Part shown: piece after piece, positions 8,309 through 18,927 of the stretch | Layout: the number at the start of each line of letters is the position of its first letter | Numbering within the stretch: the first letter of the stretch is position 1 | Source of the DNA: an uncultured Bacteroidales bacterium | Lineage (GTDB): Bacteria; Bacteroidota; Bacteroidia; Bacteroidales; UBA3824 | DNA length: 64,000 nucleotides | Reading direction: 5' to 3' | Assembly: GCA_905234655.1 (NCBI GenBank) | Contig: CAJOJG010000017.1 | Span: forward strand, 38,762-102,761 | The notes under the pieces: model-generated | Told to the model about the DNA's origin: nothing | Databases searched by the model: none | The model's input: the letters and a program-made list of their open reading frames with translations, nothing else | Made by a program: the position numbers and the translations under genes

Positions 8309-10573
8309 ATGAAAAAAACTGTTTTAATACACGCGCTCGGGCTAATGGCCTTCGCAGCCAACAGCACGGCGCAGACGACATCCTACGACCTGTTCCCAGT
8401 CCCTGAAGGGTTCAAGGCCGTCGCTGCCAACATTTCGGCAAACGGACTTAACGCCATTGTCGAAATAGAGAACGAGCCGCAGTCAAAAAAAGAAGAAAAA
8501 ATAACAAAATACATCTTCTTCACCAAGACTAACGGCCAATTCGGAAACCCATCGGAAAACAACCCTCTCAACAGCCTCATCGAGAAAAACATAAAGCCGA
8601 TGCAGCCATCGCTATCCAACGACGGCAACAAAATATACTTCGCCGCCGACAATGGCTCTGGAAACACCGACATATACGTAGTCTCTAAGTCAAACGGACA
8701 ATGGAGCGACATGACGCCGCTCAGCGACAGCATAAACTCACCAGCCCAGGAGCAGTACCCAGCCATATCGGCAGACGGCAACACGATATACTTCACGAGG
8801 ATTAAAGTCCCGGCAAAAGGCGAAAAACTCATCGACCCGCGATGCGGCATAATCTACATGAGCACCCACAAGCCCGACGGCACATGGACAAAAGCCAAAG
8901 ACGTGCCGGAGCCCGTAACGCTCGGCTGTGACGCATCACTGTACGTCGCGCCCGACAACCAGACCCTGTATTTCGCCTCAATCCGCAAGGAAGGCAGGAC
9001 AGACTTTGACATATACTACACGCACAGGCCAAACCAAAAGTCATGGATAATCCCGCTGCCAATCGACTCGGTCAACGGCCTCTACAACGACTTCTCGCCA
9101 TCATTCGACTACCAAAGCAAGATGATGTACTCACTGCATAGCGAAAAGAAGTCACAGGCTCTCGTCAAAACCGAAATCCCGCCCAACTTCCACCACCTGC
9201 CGGTCACAAGGTACATCGGAAAGACAATCGACAAATACACAAACCAGCCGCTCCAGACCGACATTACAATCAAGGACGCGCGAAGCTCCGAAATCCTCGC
9301 CCAATATAAAAGCGACGAGAAAACCGGCGAGTACGACTTCTTCATCACCGAACCGTCGCCGGTGTTCATCGACTTCAGCCACCCAGGCTACTCCCACAAC
9401 ATCATCGAGACAACCCCGGACGGCAAGGAACACAAGCAGGACTACACCTTCTTCAATAAAGTCGACATCCAGGTCAACGTATTCGACTCCGAAATGTTCG
9501 ACGCATTGGAAGGCGACTTCTACGTCCAGGCCGACGGCAAAGACACGACACTGAACATCGACGAATTTGCCACTGGCCGCTACAAAACCACACTACCCAT
9601 CGGAACAAACTTCGACTTCAAAATCACAAAAGACCTCTTCCTCGACTACGACTTTAAGGTCGACCTATCGCAAGTCGTGCTGTTCGAATCCGTAGAACGC
9701 GACGCCGAGCTTGTCTCGAGCAAGACACTGCTCAAAGTCCAGGTCAAAGGCCTCGAAGAAGGCGAGACCGCCGACGTGACCATTGTGGACATATCCACAA
9801 TCTCAAAATACTCCACCACCGCCACCACCGACGACAACGGATACGTCGAGTTCTGGCTCCGCAAAGGCGACCTCTACACCGTCAGCATCTTCAAGAAAGG
9901 CTATACGCCATTCAACCAGACTACCGCCCTCGGCGCAAAAGACCTCGCATTCGACAAACTCCGCAGACGCACAGGCCGTCAGACTAAGGACGCCGACTTC
10001 CAGACAAGCGGCCAAGGCCTCGACTACACAAGGCAAAGGCGCGCACACGGCGACGACTTCGACGAGGACGACGAAGAAGCATACCTCCTCTCAGACGAAG
10101 ATAGGCAGAGGAGAAGCACCAAGGACTTCGACTTCTCTAACCTCAACTTCTCCACCGACGAGACCATCAACCTCGACGGTAGCGTCACCGTCGTCGCCGA
10201 AATCCGAAAAATCAAGGAAGGCGTAGTAATGGAAATTCCCAACATCAACTTCGAGACTAACAGCTCCACACTCACCGAGTCAAGCTACGAAGGCCTCGAA
10301 ATCCTCGTCAACATCATGAAATCGAACCCGGACGTCAGCGTCGAAATATCCGCACACACCGACGACACCGGCTCCGACGAATATAACAACAAACTGTCCG
10401 ACCAAAGGGCCGCCTCCGCTGCGGCATACTTCATAACAAAAGGTGTATCCAGGAAAAGGATCATTACCAAAGGATACGGAAAGTCAATGCCGATTGTACC
10501 AAACGACAGCGACGAAAACAGGGCTAAAAACCGCCGTGTCGAAGTCAAAGTCATCAGCACAGTTAAAAGCTAA
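8309..10573 (+). CDS. PD40-repeat / OmpA-family outer-membrane protein
   Basis: 754 aa, signal peptide; PSLSNDGNKIYFAAD and PAISADGNTIYFTR PD40-like repeats; C-terminal INFETNSSTLTESSY...ISAHTDDTGSDEYNNKLSDQRAASAAAYFITKGV...NRRVEV OmpA domain. Confidence 0.85.
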   Translation: MKKTVLIHALGLMAFAANSTAQTTSYDLFPVPEGFKAVAANISANGLNAIVEIENEPQSKKEEKITKYIFFTKTNGQFGNPSENNPLNSLIEKNIKPMQPSLSNDGNKIYFAADNGSGNTDIYVVSKSNGQWSDMTPLSDSINSPAQEQYPAISADGNTIYFTRIKVPAKGEKLIDPRCGIIYMSTHKPDGTWTKAKDVPEPVTLGCDASLYVAPDNQTLYFASIRKEGRTDFDIYYTHRPNQKSWIIPLPIDSVNGLYNDFSPSFDYQSKMMYSLHSEKKSQALVKTEIPPNFHHLPVTRYIGKTIDKYTNQPLQTDITIKDARSSEILAQYKSDEKTGEYDFFITEPSPVFIDFSHPGYSHNIIETTPDGKEHKQDYTFFNKVDIQVNVFDSEMFDALEGDFYVQADGKDTTLNIDEFATGRYKTTLPIGTNFDFKITKDLFLDYDFKVDLSQVVLFESVERDAELVSSKTLLKVQVKGLEEGETADVTIVDISTISKYSTTATTDDNGYVEFWLRKGDLYTVSIFKKGYTPFNQTTALGAKDLAFDKLRRRTGRQTKDADFQTSGQGLDYTRQRRAHGDDFDEDDEEAYLLSDEDRQRRSTKDFDFSNLNFSTDETINLDGSVTVVAEIRKIKEGVVMEIPNINFETNSSTLTESSYEGLEILVNIMKSNPDVSVEISAHTDDTGSDEYNNKLSDQRAASAAAYFITKGVSRKRIITKGYGKSMPIVPNDSDENRAKNRRVEVKVISTVKS

Positions 10574-10587
10574 AACAACCTCAAAAA

Positions 10588-12765
10588 ATGAATAAGATGA
10601 TCACAAAAAAGATAATATTGACGTTGATTGTGGCGGTTACATGCACCGCCGCATACGCCCAACGCATGAAATACAAGGACATATACGGCCTAATCGGAAT
10701 CGAACCCGCCGAACACACGCTCATCAAACTCAACGAGTACCAGAGCGCAGACCCCGAGTTCCCCAACACATACGTCCAGACCGCAGTAATAAAGTGGAAA
10801 TGGCTCCAGGAAGAAGACCCGTTCCTCAACTACAAATATGTCCGCCAGCTTATCTACGACACAAGGCTTTACCTCGGCCTCGCCATAAGCAAAATCAAAG
10901 CCGACGACAAGGAGGTCAAGACTAACCGCGACTACTACACCAACCTCGGCGTTGGAAACCTCAAGACCGTCACACAGGAAGGCGTGCTCGGATACCTCGA
11001 CAACATCATGTCCACTCTTAACGAGTACGACGAGCATGTCACCGCCATTATCGACAACTTCAACCTCGCCATCGACAAGTACAACGACTGCACACAGACT
11101 TTCAACAAAATCGTCGGCCACTCCAACAACTACAAGAACCTTCTTGTGACAAACTCCGACGAGCTCCGCAGCGAAATCAAGAAACTGTCCATGGACTTCG
11201 ACAGCGTAAAACTATGCTTCGGACTCTTCAGGAACGAACTCGCCAACTACCCCATCAAACAATACGACCAAAAACTGGACATAAAGCCCATAGAGACATA
11301 CAGGCTCGAAGGCCTCACGTCGTCCAACTTCATCCAGCCGCGAATCCCCGTGTGGGACTACCAAGGATGGTGCAAGGACGCGCTCAAACTCCTCGACGGA
11401 AACATCAAGGACATAAAGACAAACACCGAAAAGGCCATCAAGGACATCCGCGCCCGCGTCGCCAAGCTCCAACGCGCAAACGCCGAGACCGACAGCATAC
11501 AGAACATAATCCCGTCGAACAAAATCCTCAACCTCACTGAAAAATACGACTACGAGTCGCTCCTGTCCTCCGCGCTCAGGTACGAAGTCTCAAAGGCAAA
11601 CCTACAGATTGCCTCCCTGCGCTCCACTAACAACATCGACAACCCGGAGTCCTACAACAGCGACTATAACCAAAAGGCGAACTACTACTACGACCTCTAC
11701 CTCATGGTGCGCACATGCAAGAACAACCTCCGCGCAATGAACGCCAGGATTAACGACAAGAGCCTTCACCTCCACGAACAGACCATCACGAACCTGTACG
11801 GCAACACATCAAAATTCTCCAAGACATACAAAACCGAACAGGAAAAGGAAATCGACAAAATCCAGGAGAAGAACTTCGAGCATTTCCGCGCATTCACCGT
11901 CGACCAGTACACGCCGATGAACGCCTCATACACATTCAAGGAAAAGGAAATCAACGCCGCGCCATACGAAATCCCTTTCGACGAAGCCGACCAGGACGAA
12001 TACACCACGGTATTCTCATGCAAGGACGGCACCGGCAACAGGCTTATCGGCGGCTACCGGAAGACCTCAGACGTCGCGTCGACCGCCTTCGTCGCAAAAG
12101 GCGACCCCGACGGACAGCTCCTTTGGGCTACCGACATCACGATGCCCGCCGGCCAAAACGCAATCATACAACTCGCTCCCTCCAAGACCGAAGGCCTCTA
12201 CGCACTCGCCACTAACGGCACTAAGAGCAGCGTCATCAAGCTTGACAAAGAGGGAAAAGTCGTCTCAAAAACAGACCTCACATCGACAATGTACCCCGTG
12301 GCGTTCACATTGGACGAAATAGCCGCCACAGTGTCCGTCGTGTCAAAAGGCGCAAACGGCAACGCCGACACAGACACCTACGACGATGTCGTCCTGGAGA
12401 CCGTGAGCCTTGGACAGAAGAACCCGGCATTCAGCAAATACTTCAAACTGAAAGGCAAAGTCGCCGACATCATAAAGTCGTCCACCGGCTACGTCATCGT
12501 ATGCAACTACACCGCGCTTAACGTGAACGGCAAAGAGTTCACATCTAAATCCGACATTGCCTCCGTGGCCATCAGCGGCGACAACATAACCGCCAACGCC
12601 TGCAACTCGAAAGAAGAAATCAGAGCCATCAAAGCCTTCCAGATTAACGCCGAGACCATTAACATCACCGGCGCATACGACAACCTGAACTCCAAGACAT
12701 CCTCCGACGAAAAGCCGGCATACCTGCTCCTATCGACAAGAGGAAAGTTCTTCTACAAAAACTGA
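10588..12765 (+). CDS. Secreted hypothetical protein (725 aa), probably co-transcribed with the OmpA-family gene
   Basis: Signal peptide MNKMITKKIILTLIVAVTCTAAYAQ; 14-nt gap to the upstream gene; family not recognised. Confidence 0.75.
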   Translation: MNKMITKKIILTLIVAVTCTAAYAQRMKYKDIYGLIGIEPAEHTLIKLNEYQSADPEFPNTYVQTAVIKWKWLQEEDPFLNYKYVRQLIYDTRLYLGLAISKIKADDKEVKTNRDYYTNLGVGNLKTVTQEGVLGYLDNIMSTLNEYDEHVTAIIDNFNLAIDKYNDCTQTFNKIVGHSNNYKNLLVTNSDELRSEIKKLSMDFDSVKLCFGLFRNELANYPIKQYDQKLDIKPIETYRLEGLTSSNFIQPRIPVWDYQGWCKDALKLLDGNIKDIKTNTEKAIKDIRARVAKLQRANAETDSIQNIIPSNKILNLTEKYDYESLLSSALRYEVSKANLQIASLRSTNNIDNPESYNSDYNQKANYYYDLYLMVRTCKNNLRAMNARINDKSLHLHEQTITNLYGNTSKFSKTYKTEQEKEIDKIQEKNFEHFRAFTVDQYTPMNASYTFKEKEINAAPYEIPFDEADQDEYTTVFSCKDGTGNRLIGGYRKTSDVASTAFVAKGDPDGQLLWATDITMPAGQNAIIQLAPSKTEGLYALATNGTKSSVIKLDKEGKVVSKTDLTSTMYPVAFTLDEIAATVSVVSKGANGNADTDTYDDVVLETVSLGQKNPAFSKYFKLKGKVADIIKSSTGYVIVCNYTALNVNGKEFTSKSDIASVAISGDNITANACNSKEEIRAIKAFQINAETINITGAYDNLNSKTSSDEKPAYLLLSTRGKFFYKN

Positions 12766-12790
12766 CACAATCCTTTACTTCCATAATGAC

Positions 12791-12834
12791 AATGGCCGTG
12801 GACTGCTGCAAGACGCCTCCATGGCCATTTTTTT
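12791..12834 (+). terminator. Rho-independent terminator
   Basis: AATGGCCGTGGA...TCCATGGCCATTTTTTT after the stop at 12765. Confidence 0.75.
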
Positions 12835-12925
12835 AGCCCGAAATCGAAAAAAAACAAAAATGGAGCATTTTTTGTACAAAAAAACATTGTAACTTTACGC
12901 ACTGAAAGTAAACACGGAAAACGAG

Positions 12926-15900
12926 ATGAAATTAATAGCGAAAATACTGGCATACACTATATTAGTTCTGACATTAACAATCCAAGCAAAGGCTCAAATC
13001 AAGACCGTTGGCGAGCCATACGGCGTGACATACAACACTACGGAATATAATGTCAGCGCGCAAAACTGGTGTGCCGTCAAAGACAAGAAAGGCGTGATGT
13101 ACTTCGGCAACAGCAGCGGCGTGCTGATATTCGACGGAACATACTGGAACATCGTGAAAACAAAGAACGCCGCCGCTGTAAAAGCACTCGCCATCGACAC
13201 AGCCACAAACCGCGTCTACGTCGGCGCAAAATCCGACATCGGGTACCTCGAGACTAACTCGAGCGGAGAATACGAGTTCAAGAGCATCATCGAAAAAATC
13301 CCCGACGGAAACCGGTATTTTAACGACATAACCAACATAATCGTCGACAACGGCGAAGGAATCATATACGAGGCACGCTCCGCGCTGTATATCCTTAAGA
13401 ACGACACTATCACCGTCATCCCCGCCGAGGGCAACAACTCGCTCCGTGCATTCAAGACCGGCGGCAAAATCTTCGTCGCCTCCACAAAATCGGGCATAAT
13501 GACCCTCAAGAATGGCGAAGTCCGCATAGACAAACGGCTTGCCGACGCCGGATACAACATAACAAGCATGGATCTCTCGGACAACAGGCTCCTGATTATC
13601 AACAAGGACTTGGGCATATTCGAGTACCAGAACGACACCCTCGAAAAAATAGACACCCCACTTCCCGACGACCTCAGGAGGGACATTTTCTGTGCGACGC
13701 GCACCCACGACGGACAGTACGCATTCGGCACAATCTCCAACGGCGCTGTCATCACCGACAAAGACCTCAAGCCAATCAAAAGGCTCAAGTCGAGCCAGGT
13801 AAGCAACATCTACGAGGACGACACACACCTGCTTTGGATTTCCACATACACACAGATTATTTCGGTCGACCTTTACTCGCCGTTCTCGTGGTTTCCACAC
13901 TCACAGACAGGCATTAACGGCACTGTACGCTCCATACTCCGCACCCGCAACCAGCTCTACCTCGGCGCGAACGCAGTGTTCAACATCAACATCGACTCGC
14001 TCCAAAACCCAAAATTCCGCGAACTTAAGAACCGCAGCGGCAACGGTGCAATATGGAAACTCGACACTATCGGCGGCAAGATTATCGGCGGCGGCGTCAT
14101 AGGCATGTTCTCCATCGACACTAACAACACCCTCCGCACAATCGACGAGAAAGCGCGGCTTATCCGTAACTTCATAATCCCGCGCCGTAACAAAAACATC
14201 CTCCTCGCTGACGGCGGCAGCGGAATCTCCATCTACGAAAACAAGAACAACAAATGGGAATACCGTGGCAGCGCGCAGGGCATGTCCGCAGAAGTGCGTC
14301 AGCTCGGCGAAGAACCCGACGGAACGATTATGGCATCGCTCAGGAACACAGGCGTATTCCGCATCTCCCTCAACGAAAACTTCGACACCGCGACCTTCAA
14401 GAGGTACACATCAATGAACGGCCTTCCGTCCGACATCGACAACTACGTATTCGACACTGGCAACGACCTTAAGGTATTCACTACCAACGGCATATACCAA
14501 TATGACAAGGAATCTGACTCCTTCATCGAAGACTCCGCCACTAACGCTCATTTCGGCGGCCGCAAGACATTCGACCTGCTCTACAACGACCACCGGGGGA
14601 ACCTGTGGGCAAAACACGTCGTGACAAACAAGCGCGAAAAACAGACAAACATCTGGCTGCTTGAACGTTATAAGATAAAGAAGGACACATTTGAACTCTT
14701 GAGCGACATATTCCTGCCGTTTAAGAGCCACATTTCGTCATTCGGATATATCGGCGACGGATGCTACATCATCGGCGACAATAATGGCTTTGTCCACTAC
14801 GACGAAAATATAAAGAAAGACATCAGCAAGCCATACAACGCGCATATCCGCAAGGTCGAGAATATCTACAACGACTCGCTGATTTATGGCGGGAACACCG
14901 ACCTCGACGAGATAAAAATCGTCCTGCCCTACGAACACCACAGCATCAGAGTAAGGTTCTCCGCGTCCTTCTACGAACACCCCGAGGACATCAAATTCAA
15001 GTCGTTCCTCGAGAACAACGACGACGAATGGTCAGACTTCCGAAGTGAGAACTACAAGGAATACCCCAACCTGCGCCCCGGAAAATACATCCTCCACGTC
15101 AAGGCCATCAACTGCTACAACGTCGAAAGCCAGGAGGCGAGGATTACATTCGAAATCCTCGCGCCGTGGTACTTGACAAAATGGGCGATAATGCTCTACG
15201 TACTCCTCTTTGCGCTTGCCATCTGGGGACTTGTCAAGGCATACACCAAAAAACTCATCCGCGACAAGCAAAAACTCGAGCACATCGTCGAGGAACGCAC
15301 CGCCGAAATCCGCAAACAGAGCCAGCTCATCATGGAAAAAAACGAGGAAATCACCGCCAAAAACAAAGAAATCACCGATTCCATAAAATACGCCCAGCGC
15401 ATACAGACCGCGATGCTTCCGCTCGAAGAAAAAATCAAAAACGTCCTGCCCGAGCATTTCATCCTCTTCCGCCCCAAAGACATCGTGAGCGGCGACTACT
15501 ACTGGTTTGCCGAGACCGAAAACAGCATCATCTTCACCGCCGCCGACTGCACCGGACACGGCGTGCCGGGCGCGTTCATGAGCATGATTGGCTCGCAGAT
15601 ACTCACCGAAATCGTCGCCGACGGCATCACCTCGCCCGACGACATCCTCACCAACCAAAACCGCCGCATCCGCAAGGCACTCAAACAAGACACCACCGAC
15701 AATCAGGACGGCATGGACATGGCACTCTGCACCATCGACAAGAAGACCCACCTCGTGGAATATTCCGGCGCAAAAAACCAGCTCGTCGTCATCCAAAACG
15801 ACGAACTAACAGAATACAAAGCCGACAAGCAGAGCATCGGCGGCCAGCAGCTCTACGGCGACGACTTCCAGTACAAGAAGACCGCCATCCAGCCCGACGG

Positions 15901-16123
15901 CAACACGTGGTTCTACATGTTTTCTGACGGCTACAAGGATCAGTTTGGCGGCAAGGACAATTCCAAGTTCCTCATCAAAAACCTACGCAACCTCTTCCTC
16001 AAAATCCACAACGAGCCGCCCGAGAAGCAGCGCGAAATCCTCAACGACACCATCGAGAAGTGGATTAAGGACGGCAACACCGAGCAGACCGACGACATCA
16101 TAGTCATTGGCTTCAAGTGCTGA
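12926..16123 (+). CDS. Propeller sensor + Y_Y_Y + TM + SpoIIE-type PP2C phosphatase
   Basis: N-terminal two-component-regulator-propeller-like repeats, TM WAIMLYVLLFALAIWGLV, then SIKYAQRIQTAMLP...FRPKDIVSGDYYWF...DCTGHGVPGAFMSMIG. Confidence 0.85.
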   Translation: MKLIAKILAYTILVLTLTIQAKAQIKTVGEPYGVTYNTTEYNVSAQNWCAVKDKKGVMYFGNSSGVLIFDGTYWNIVKTKNAAAVKALAIDTATNRVYVGAKSDIGYLETNSSGEYEFKSIIEKIPDGNRYFNDITNIIVDNGEGIIYEARSALYILKNDTITVIPAEGNNSLRAFKTGGKIFVASTKSGIMTLKNGEVRIDKRLADAGYNITSMDLSDNRLLIINKDLGIFEYQNDTLEKIDTPLPDDLRRDIFCATRTHDGQYAFGTISNGAVITDKDLKPIKRLKSSQVSNIYEDDTHLLWISTYTQIISVDLYSPFSWFPHSQTGINGTVRSILRTRNQLYLGANAVFNINIDSLQNPKFRELKNRSGNGAIWKLDTIGGKIIGGGVIGMFSIDTNNTLRTIDEKARLIRNFIIPRRNKNILLADGGSGISIYENKNNKWEYRGSAQGMSAEVRQLGEEPDGTIMASLRNTGVFRISLNENFDTATFKRYTSMNGLPSDIDNYVFDTGNDLKVFTTNGIYQYDKESDSFIEDSATNAHFGGRKTFDLLYNDHRGNLWAKHVVTNKREKQTNIWLLERYKIKKDTFELLSDIFLPFKSHISSFGYIGDGCYIIGDNNGFVHYDENIKKDISKPYNAHIRKVENIYNDSLIYGGNTDLDEIKIVLPYEHHSIRVRFSASFYEHPEDIKFKSFLENNDDEWSDFRSENYKEYPNLRPGKYILHVKAINCYNVESQEARITFEILAPWYLTKWAIMLYVLLFALAIWGLVKAYTKKLIRDKQKLEHIVEERTAEIRKQSQLIMEKNEEITAKNKEITDSIKYAQRIQTAMLPLEEKIKNVLPEHFILFRPKDIVSGDYYWFAETENSIIFTAADCTGHGVPGAFMSMIGSQILTEIVADGITSPDDILTNQNRRIRKALKQDTTDNQDGMDMALCTIDKKTHLVEYSGAKNQLVVIQNDELTEYKADKQSIGGQQLYGDDFQYKKTAIQPDGNTWFYMFSDGYKDQFGGKDNSKFLIKNLRNLFLKIHNEPPEKQREILNDTIEKWIKDGNTEQTDDIIVIGFKC

Positions 16124-16358
16124 ATTTTGGGATTTCAATCCAAAAAGTTTGGATTTTGTTTTGATGGTTCCAAACTACGCAAAGGAAATCCATCAAATCG
16201 CTGCCGGAATTTTGATTGGACTACAATTCGATTTATCAGGCGGCGATCATGGCGCAAGTGGACACGACTGCCCCGCGTATGGCAACTGACCCAAAAAAAA
16301 TTTTGCAATCCCGCGCCAAACCACTATATTTGCGCAAACAAACAAAAATTGCAAAATC

Positions 16359-17672
16359 ATGAACAAAAAACTCGACGAACCACAGGAATTTGCAAACGAC
16401 CTGATAGACTTCATATCATACAGCCCGAGCACATTCCACGTAGTCAGGAACATAAAAGCCGCGCTCTTGCGCAAAGGCTACAAAGAACTGCCCCTCACCG
16501 AGCCATGGCAGATAGAAAAAGAAGGCAAATACTTCGCCGCTCAAAACGACACCACCCTCGCAGTGTTCACCGTCGGAATGGGGCAGCCCGAAAAAGACGG
16601 ATTCCGCATCATCGCCGCCCACACCGACTCGCCCACAATCAAGATAAAGCCATCGCCCGAAATCGTCGTCGCAAACTCATACATAAAACTCAACACCGAA
16701 ATCTACGGCGGCGCGATATACAACACATGGTTTGACCGGCCGCTCAGCATCGCAGGGCGCGTCGTCCTCAAATCCAAAAACCCCTTCAAGCCCGAAGTGC
16801 GGCAGCTCAACCTCAAACGCCCGCTCTTGCAGATACCCAACCTCGCCATCCACTTCAACCGCAAAGTGAACGACGGCGTAAGAATCGACCCGCAAAAAGA
16901 GATGACGCCGCTATTGGCCTGCATCAAGTCGCCCCTCGAAAACCAAAACTACCTCGTGGAAATCATCGCCCGCGAGCTCAACGCATCCCCCGACTCAATC
17001 CTCGACTTCGACCTCTCGCTCTACGACACCGAAAAAGGATGCCTCATCGGCGCCAACAACGAGTTCATATCCAGCGCGCGCCTCGACAACCTCTCGATGA
17101 TACACGCCGGCATGGAAGGCCTATTCACAAGCCCCAACATCAACGCCACGCAGATGATGGTATGCTTCGACAACGAGGAAGTAGGCAGCCGCACGCGACA
17201 AGGCGCAGCGTCCCCGTTCCTCAAAAACGTCCTCGAACGCATCATCTACTGCCTCGGCGGCGACAAGGAAGAATACATCCGCGCCATCTACAATTCGTTC
17301 ATGATTTCAGCCGACCCGGCCCACGGACTGCACCCCAACTATCCCGAAATGAGCTGCCCGACCAACCGCCCAATCGTCAACAAAGGCCCGGTAATCAAAT
17401 ACAACGCCGACCAACGCTACTGCACCGACGCGGAAAGCGCGGCGATATTCGCCCACCTCGCCGAAATCGCCAACTCGCCTATCCAGCGGTTCACCAACCG
17501 CAGCGACCTCGCGGGCGGCTCAACACTCGGCAGCATCTCTACGTCGCAGACCGACTTCAAGTGCGTCGATGTAGGCACGCCGATACTCGCAATGCACTCA
17601 ATCAGAGAGATATGCGGTGTCTACGACCACTTCAACATCAAAAACATTTTCAAGACATTCTACACAATTTAG
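16359..17672 (+). CDS. M18 family aminopeptidase
   Basis: 437 aa; IIAAHTDSPTIKIKP, MVCFDNEEVGSRTRQGAASPF and SADPAHGLHPNY metal/active-site motifs. Confidence 0.9.
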   Translation: MNKKLDEPQEFANDLIDFISYSPSTFHVVRNIKAALLRKGYKELPLTEPWQIEKEGKYFAAQNDTTLAVFTVGMGQPEKDGFRIIAAHTDSPTIKIKPSPEIVVANSYIKLNTEIYGGAIYNTWFDRPLSIAGRVVLKSKNPFKPEVRQLNLKRPLLQIPNLAIHFNRKVNDGVRIDPQKEMTPLLACIKSPLENQNYLVEIIARELNASPDSILDFDLSLYDTEKGCLIGANNEFISSARLDNLSMIHAGMEGLFTSPNINATQMMVCFDNEEVGSRTRQGAASPFLKNVLERIIYCLGGDKEEYIRAIYNSFMISADPAHGLHPNYPEMSCPTNRPIVNKGPVIKYNADQRYCTDAESAAIFAHLAEIANSPIQRFTNRSDLAGGSTLGSISTSQTDFKCVDVGTPILAMHSIREICGVYDHFNIKNIFKTFYTI

Positions 17673-17753
17673 AAAAAAAACGAAAAAAAATTTGCGTATA
17701 ACCAAAATTTGCGCTAAATTGCGCCGAATAAAAAACACCCAAAAACGACAAAT

Positions 17754-18824
17754 ATGGAACTTAAGAACAACAGGGTAACTGGCGACAACTTCAACACATT
17801 CGTAGAGGCATACGCCTACGACAAGAAATCTGTCATCACGCCCGACGCAATCATCATACACTACACCGCAGGCTCAAGCGGCGCCGCCACAGTAAAAATG
17901 TTTTCCGCAAAGACCGCGACCACATCGGCGCACTTCGTCGTAAGCGAAGACGGCTCGATAACACAGATGGTGGACCTTAACAGGAAAGCATACCACGCCG
18001 GCACATCGAGCTACAACGGACGCTCAAGCTACAACGGATTCTCCATCGGAATCGAAATAAGCAACCCCGGCTACCTCCAGAAAATCGACGGCAAGTACTA
18101 CACATGGTGGGAAGCCACAAAAGCCAACAAGACCGCAACGCCGGCCTCAAAAGTCTACACCGGCAAGCACCGCAACGCCGTGACCACCATGACCTACTGG
18201 TACAAGTACACCGACGAGCAGATAGCATCGGTAAAAGCACTCTGCAAGTTCCTGTGCTCGAAATTCAAGATAATCGAAATCCTCGGACACGAAGAAATTG
18301 CGCCCGGACGCAAGTGCGACCCAGGGCCGGCATTCCCCCTCGACGCACTGAGGGACGAAATCTTCGCCCAAAACTCGACCGTCAGCATCAGCGACATGTT
18401 CAAGAACGCCGTCAGCAAATCTGCGGCATCGTCGCTCGTAATCGGAAAAGCCACCGTAAAACTCAACTTCCGCCAGCAGCCCTCCACAAACGCGCCACTG
18501 AAGTCGAGCCCGATGGCGGCAGGCACGTACATCTACATCATCGGCCAGGACTCCACAAAGGAATGGTACAACATCCTCCACGAAATAACCGGCTGGATTG
18601 ACAAACAGTACATCGAGCAGGACAACACCGACAGCGAGTACGACGGCGAACTCACCACAGACAACGCTATGTTGTACAGCGACTGCAAAAAATCGCGCCG
18701 CCTCGTCAGCGACCTCAAGAGCGGCACAAAGTTCAACATCATCGAGCAGCAGGAGAACATGTTCCGCATAAAGGCCGTCGTGGAAGGCTGGGCATGTGCC
18801 AAGTACATCGCGAAAGAAAGCTAA
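17754..18824 (+). CDS. N-acetylmuramoyl-L-alanine amidase (Amidase_2) with SH3-like C-terminal repeats
   Basis: IIIHYTAGSSGAATVKMF...TSAHFVVSEDGSITQMV...GHEEIAPGRKCDPGPAFPL; no signal peptide. Confidence 0.8.
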   Translation: MELKNNRVTGDNFNTFVEAYAYDKKSVITPDAIIIHYTAGSSGAATVKMFSAKTATTSAHFVVSEDGSITQMVDLNRKAYHAGTSSYNGRSSYNGFSIGIEISNPGYLQKIDGKYYTWWEATKANKTATPASKVYTGKHRNAVTTMTYWYKYTDEQIASVKALCKFLCSKFKIIEILGHEEIAPGRKCDPGPAFPLDALRDEIFAQNSTVSISDMFKNAVSKSAASSLVIGKATVKLNFRQQPSTNAPLKSSPMAAGTYIYIIGQDSTKEWYNILHEITGWIDKQYIEQDNTDSEYDGELTTDNAMLYSDCKKSRRLVSDLKSGTKFNIIEQQENMFRIKAVVEGWACAKYIAKES

Positions 18825-18927
18825 AAAGACACATTAACAACGATTTGACAAAGCGGCTGACCAGACAAAAGCGATTATTTTTGAATGGCCAGCCACTTTC
18901 ATTTTTTTACCACACATACAAACAACT

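Noticed and set aside
15032-15796. Long minus-strand ORF (254 aa) inside the SpoIIE sensor gene
   Set aside because: Shadow ORF from GC-rich third codon positions; composition (V/D/F/E-rich) is typical of antisense translation. The same applies to 12974..13900, 22134..22784, 31441..32115, 33784..34413, 44766..45677 and 56558..57538 (minus).
16124-16350. Small ORF MVPNYAKEIHQIAAGILIGLQFDLSGGDHGASGHDCPAYGN between the SpoIIE sensor and the M18 peptidase
   Set aside because: 41 aa, no recognisable domain and no clear promoter; could be chance.
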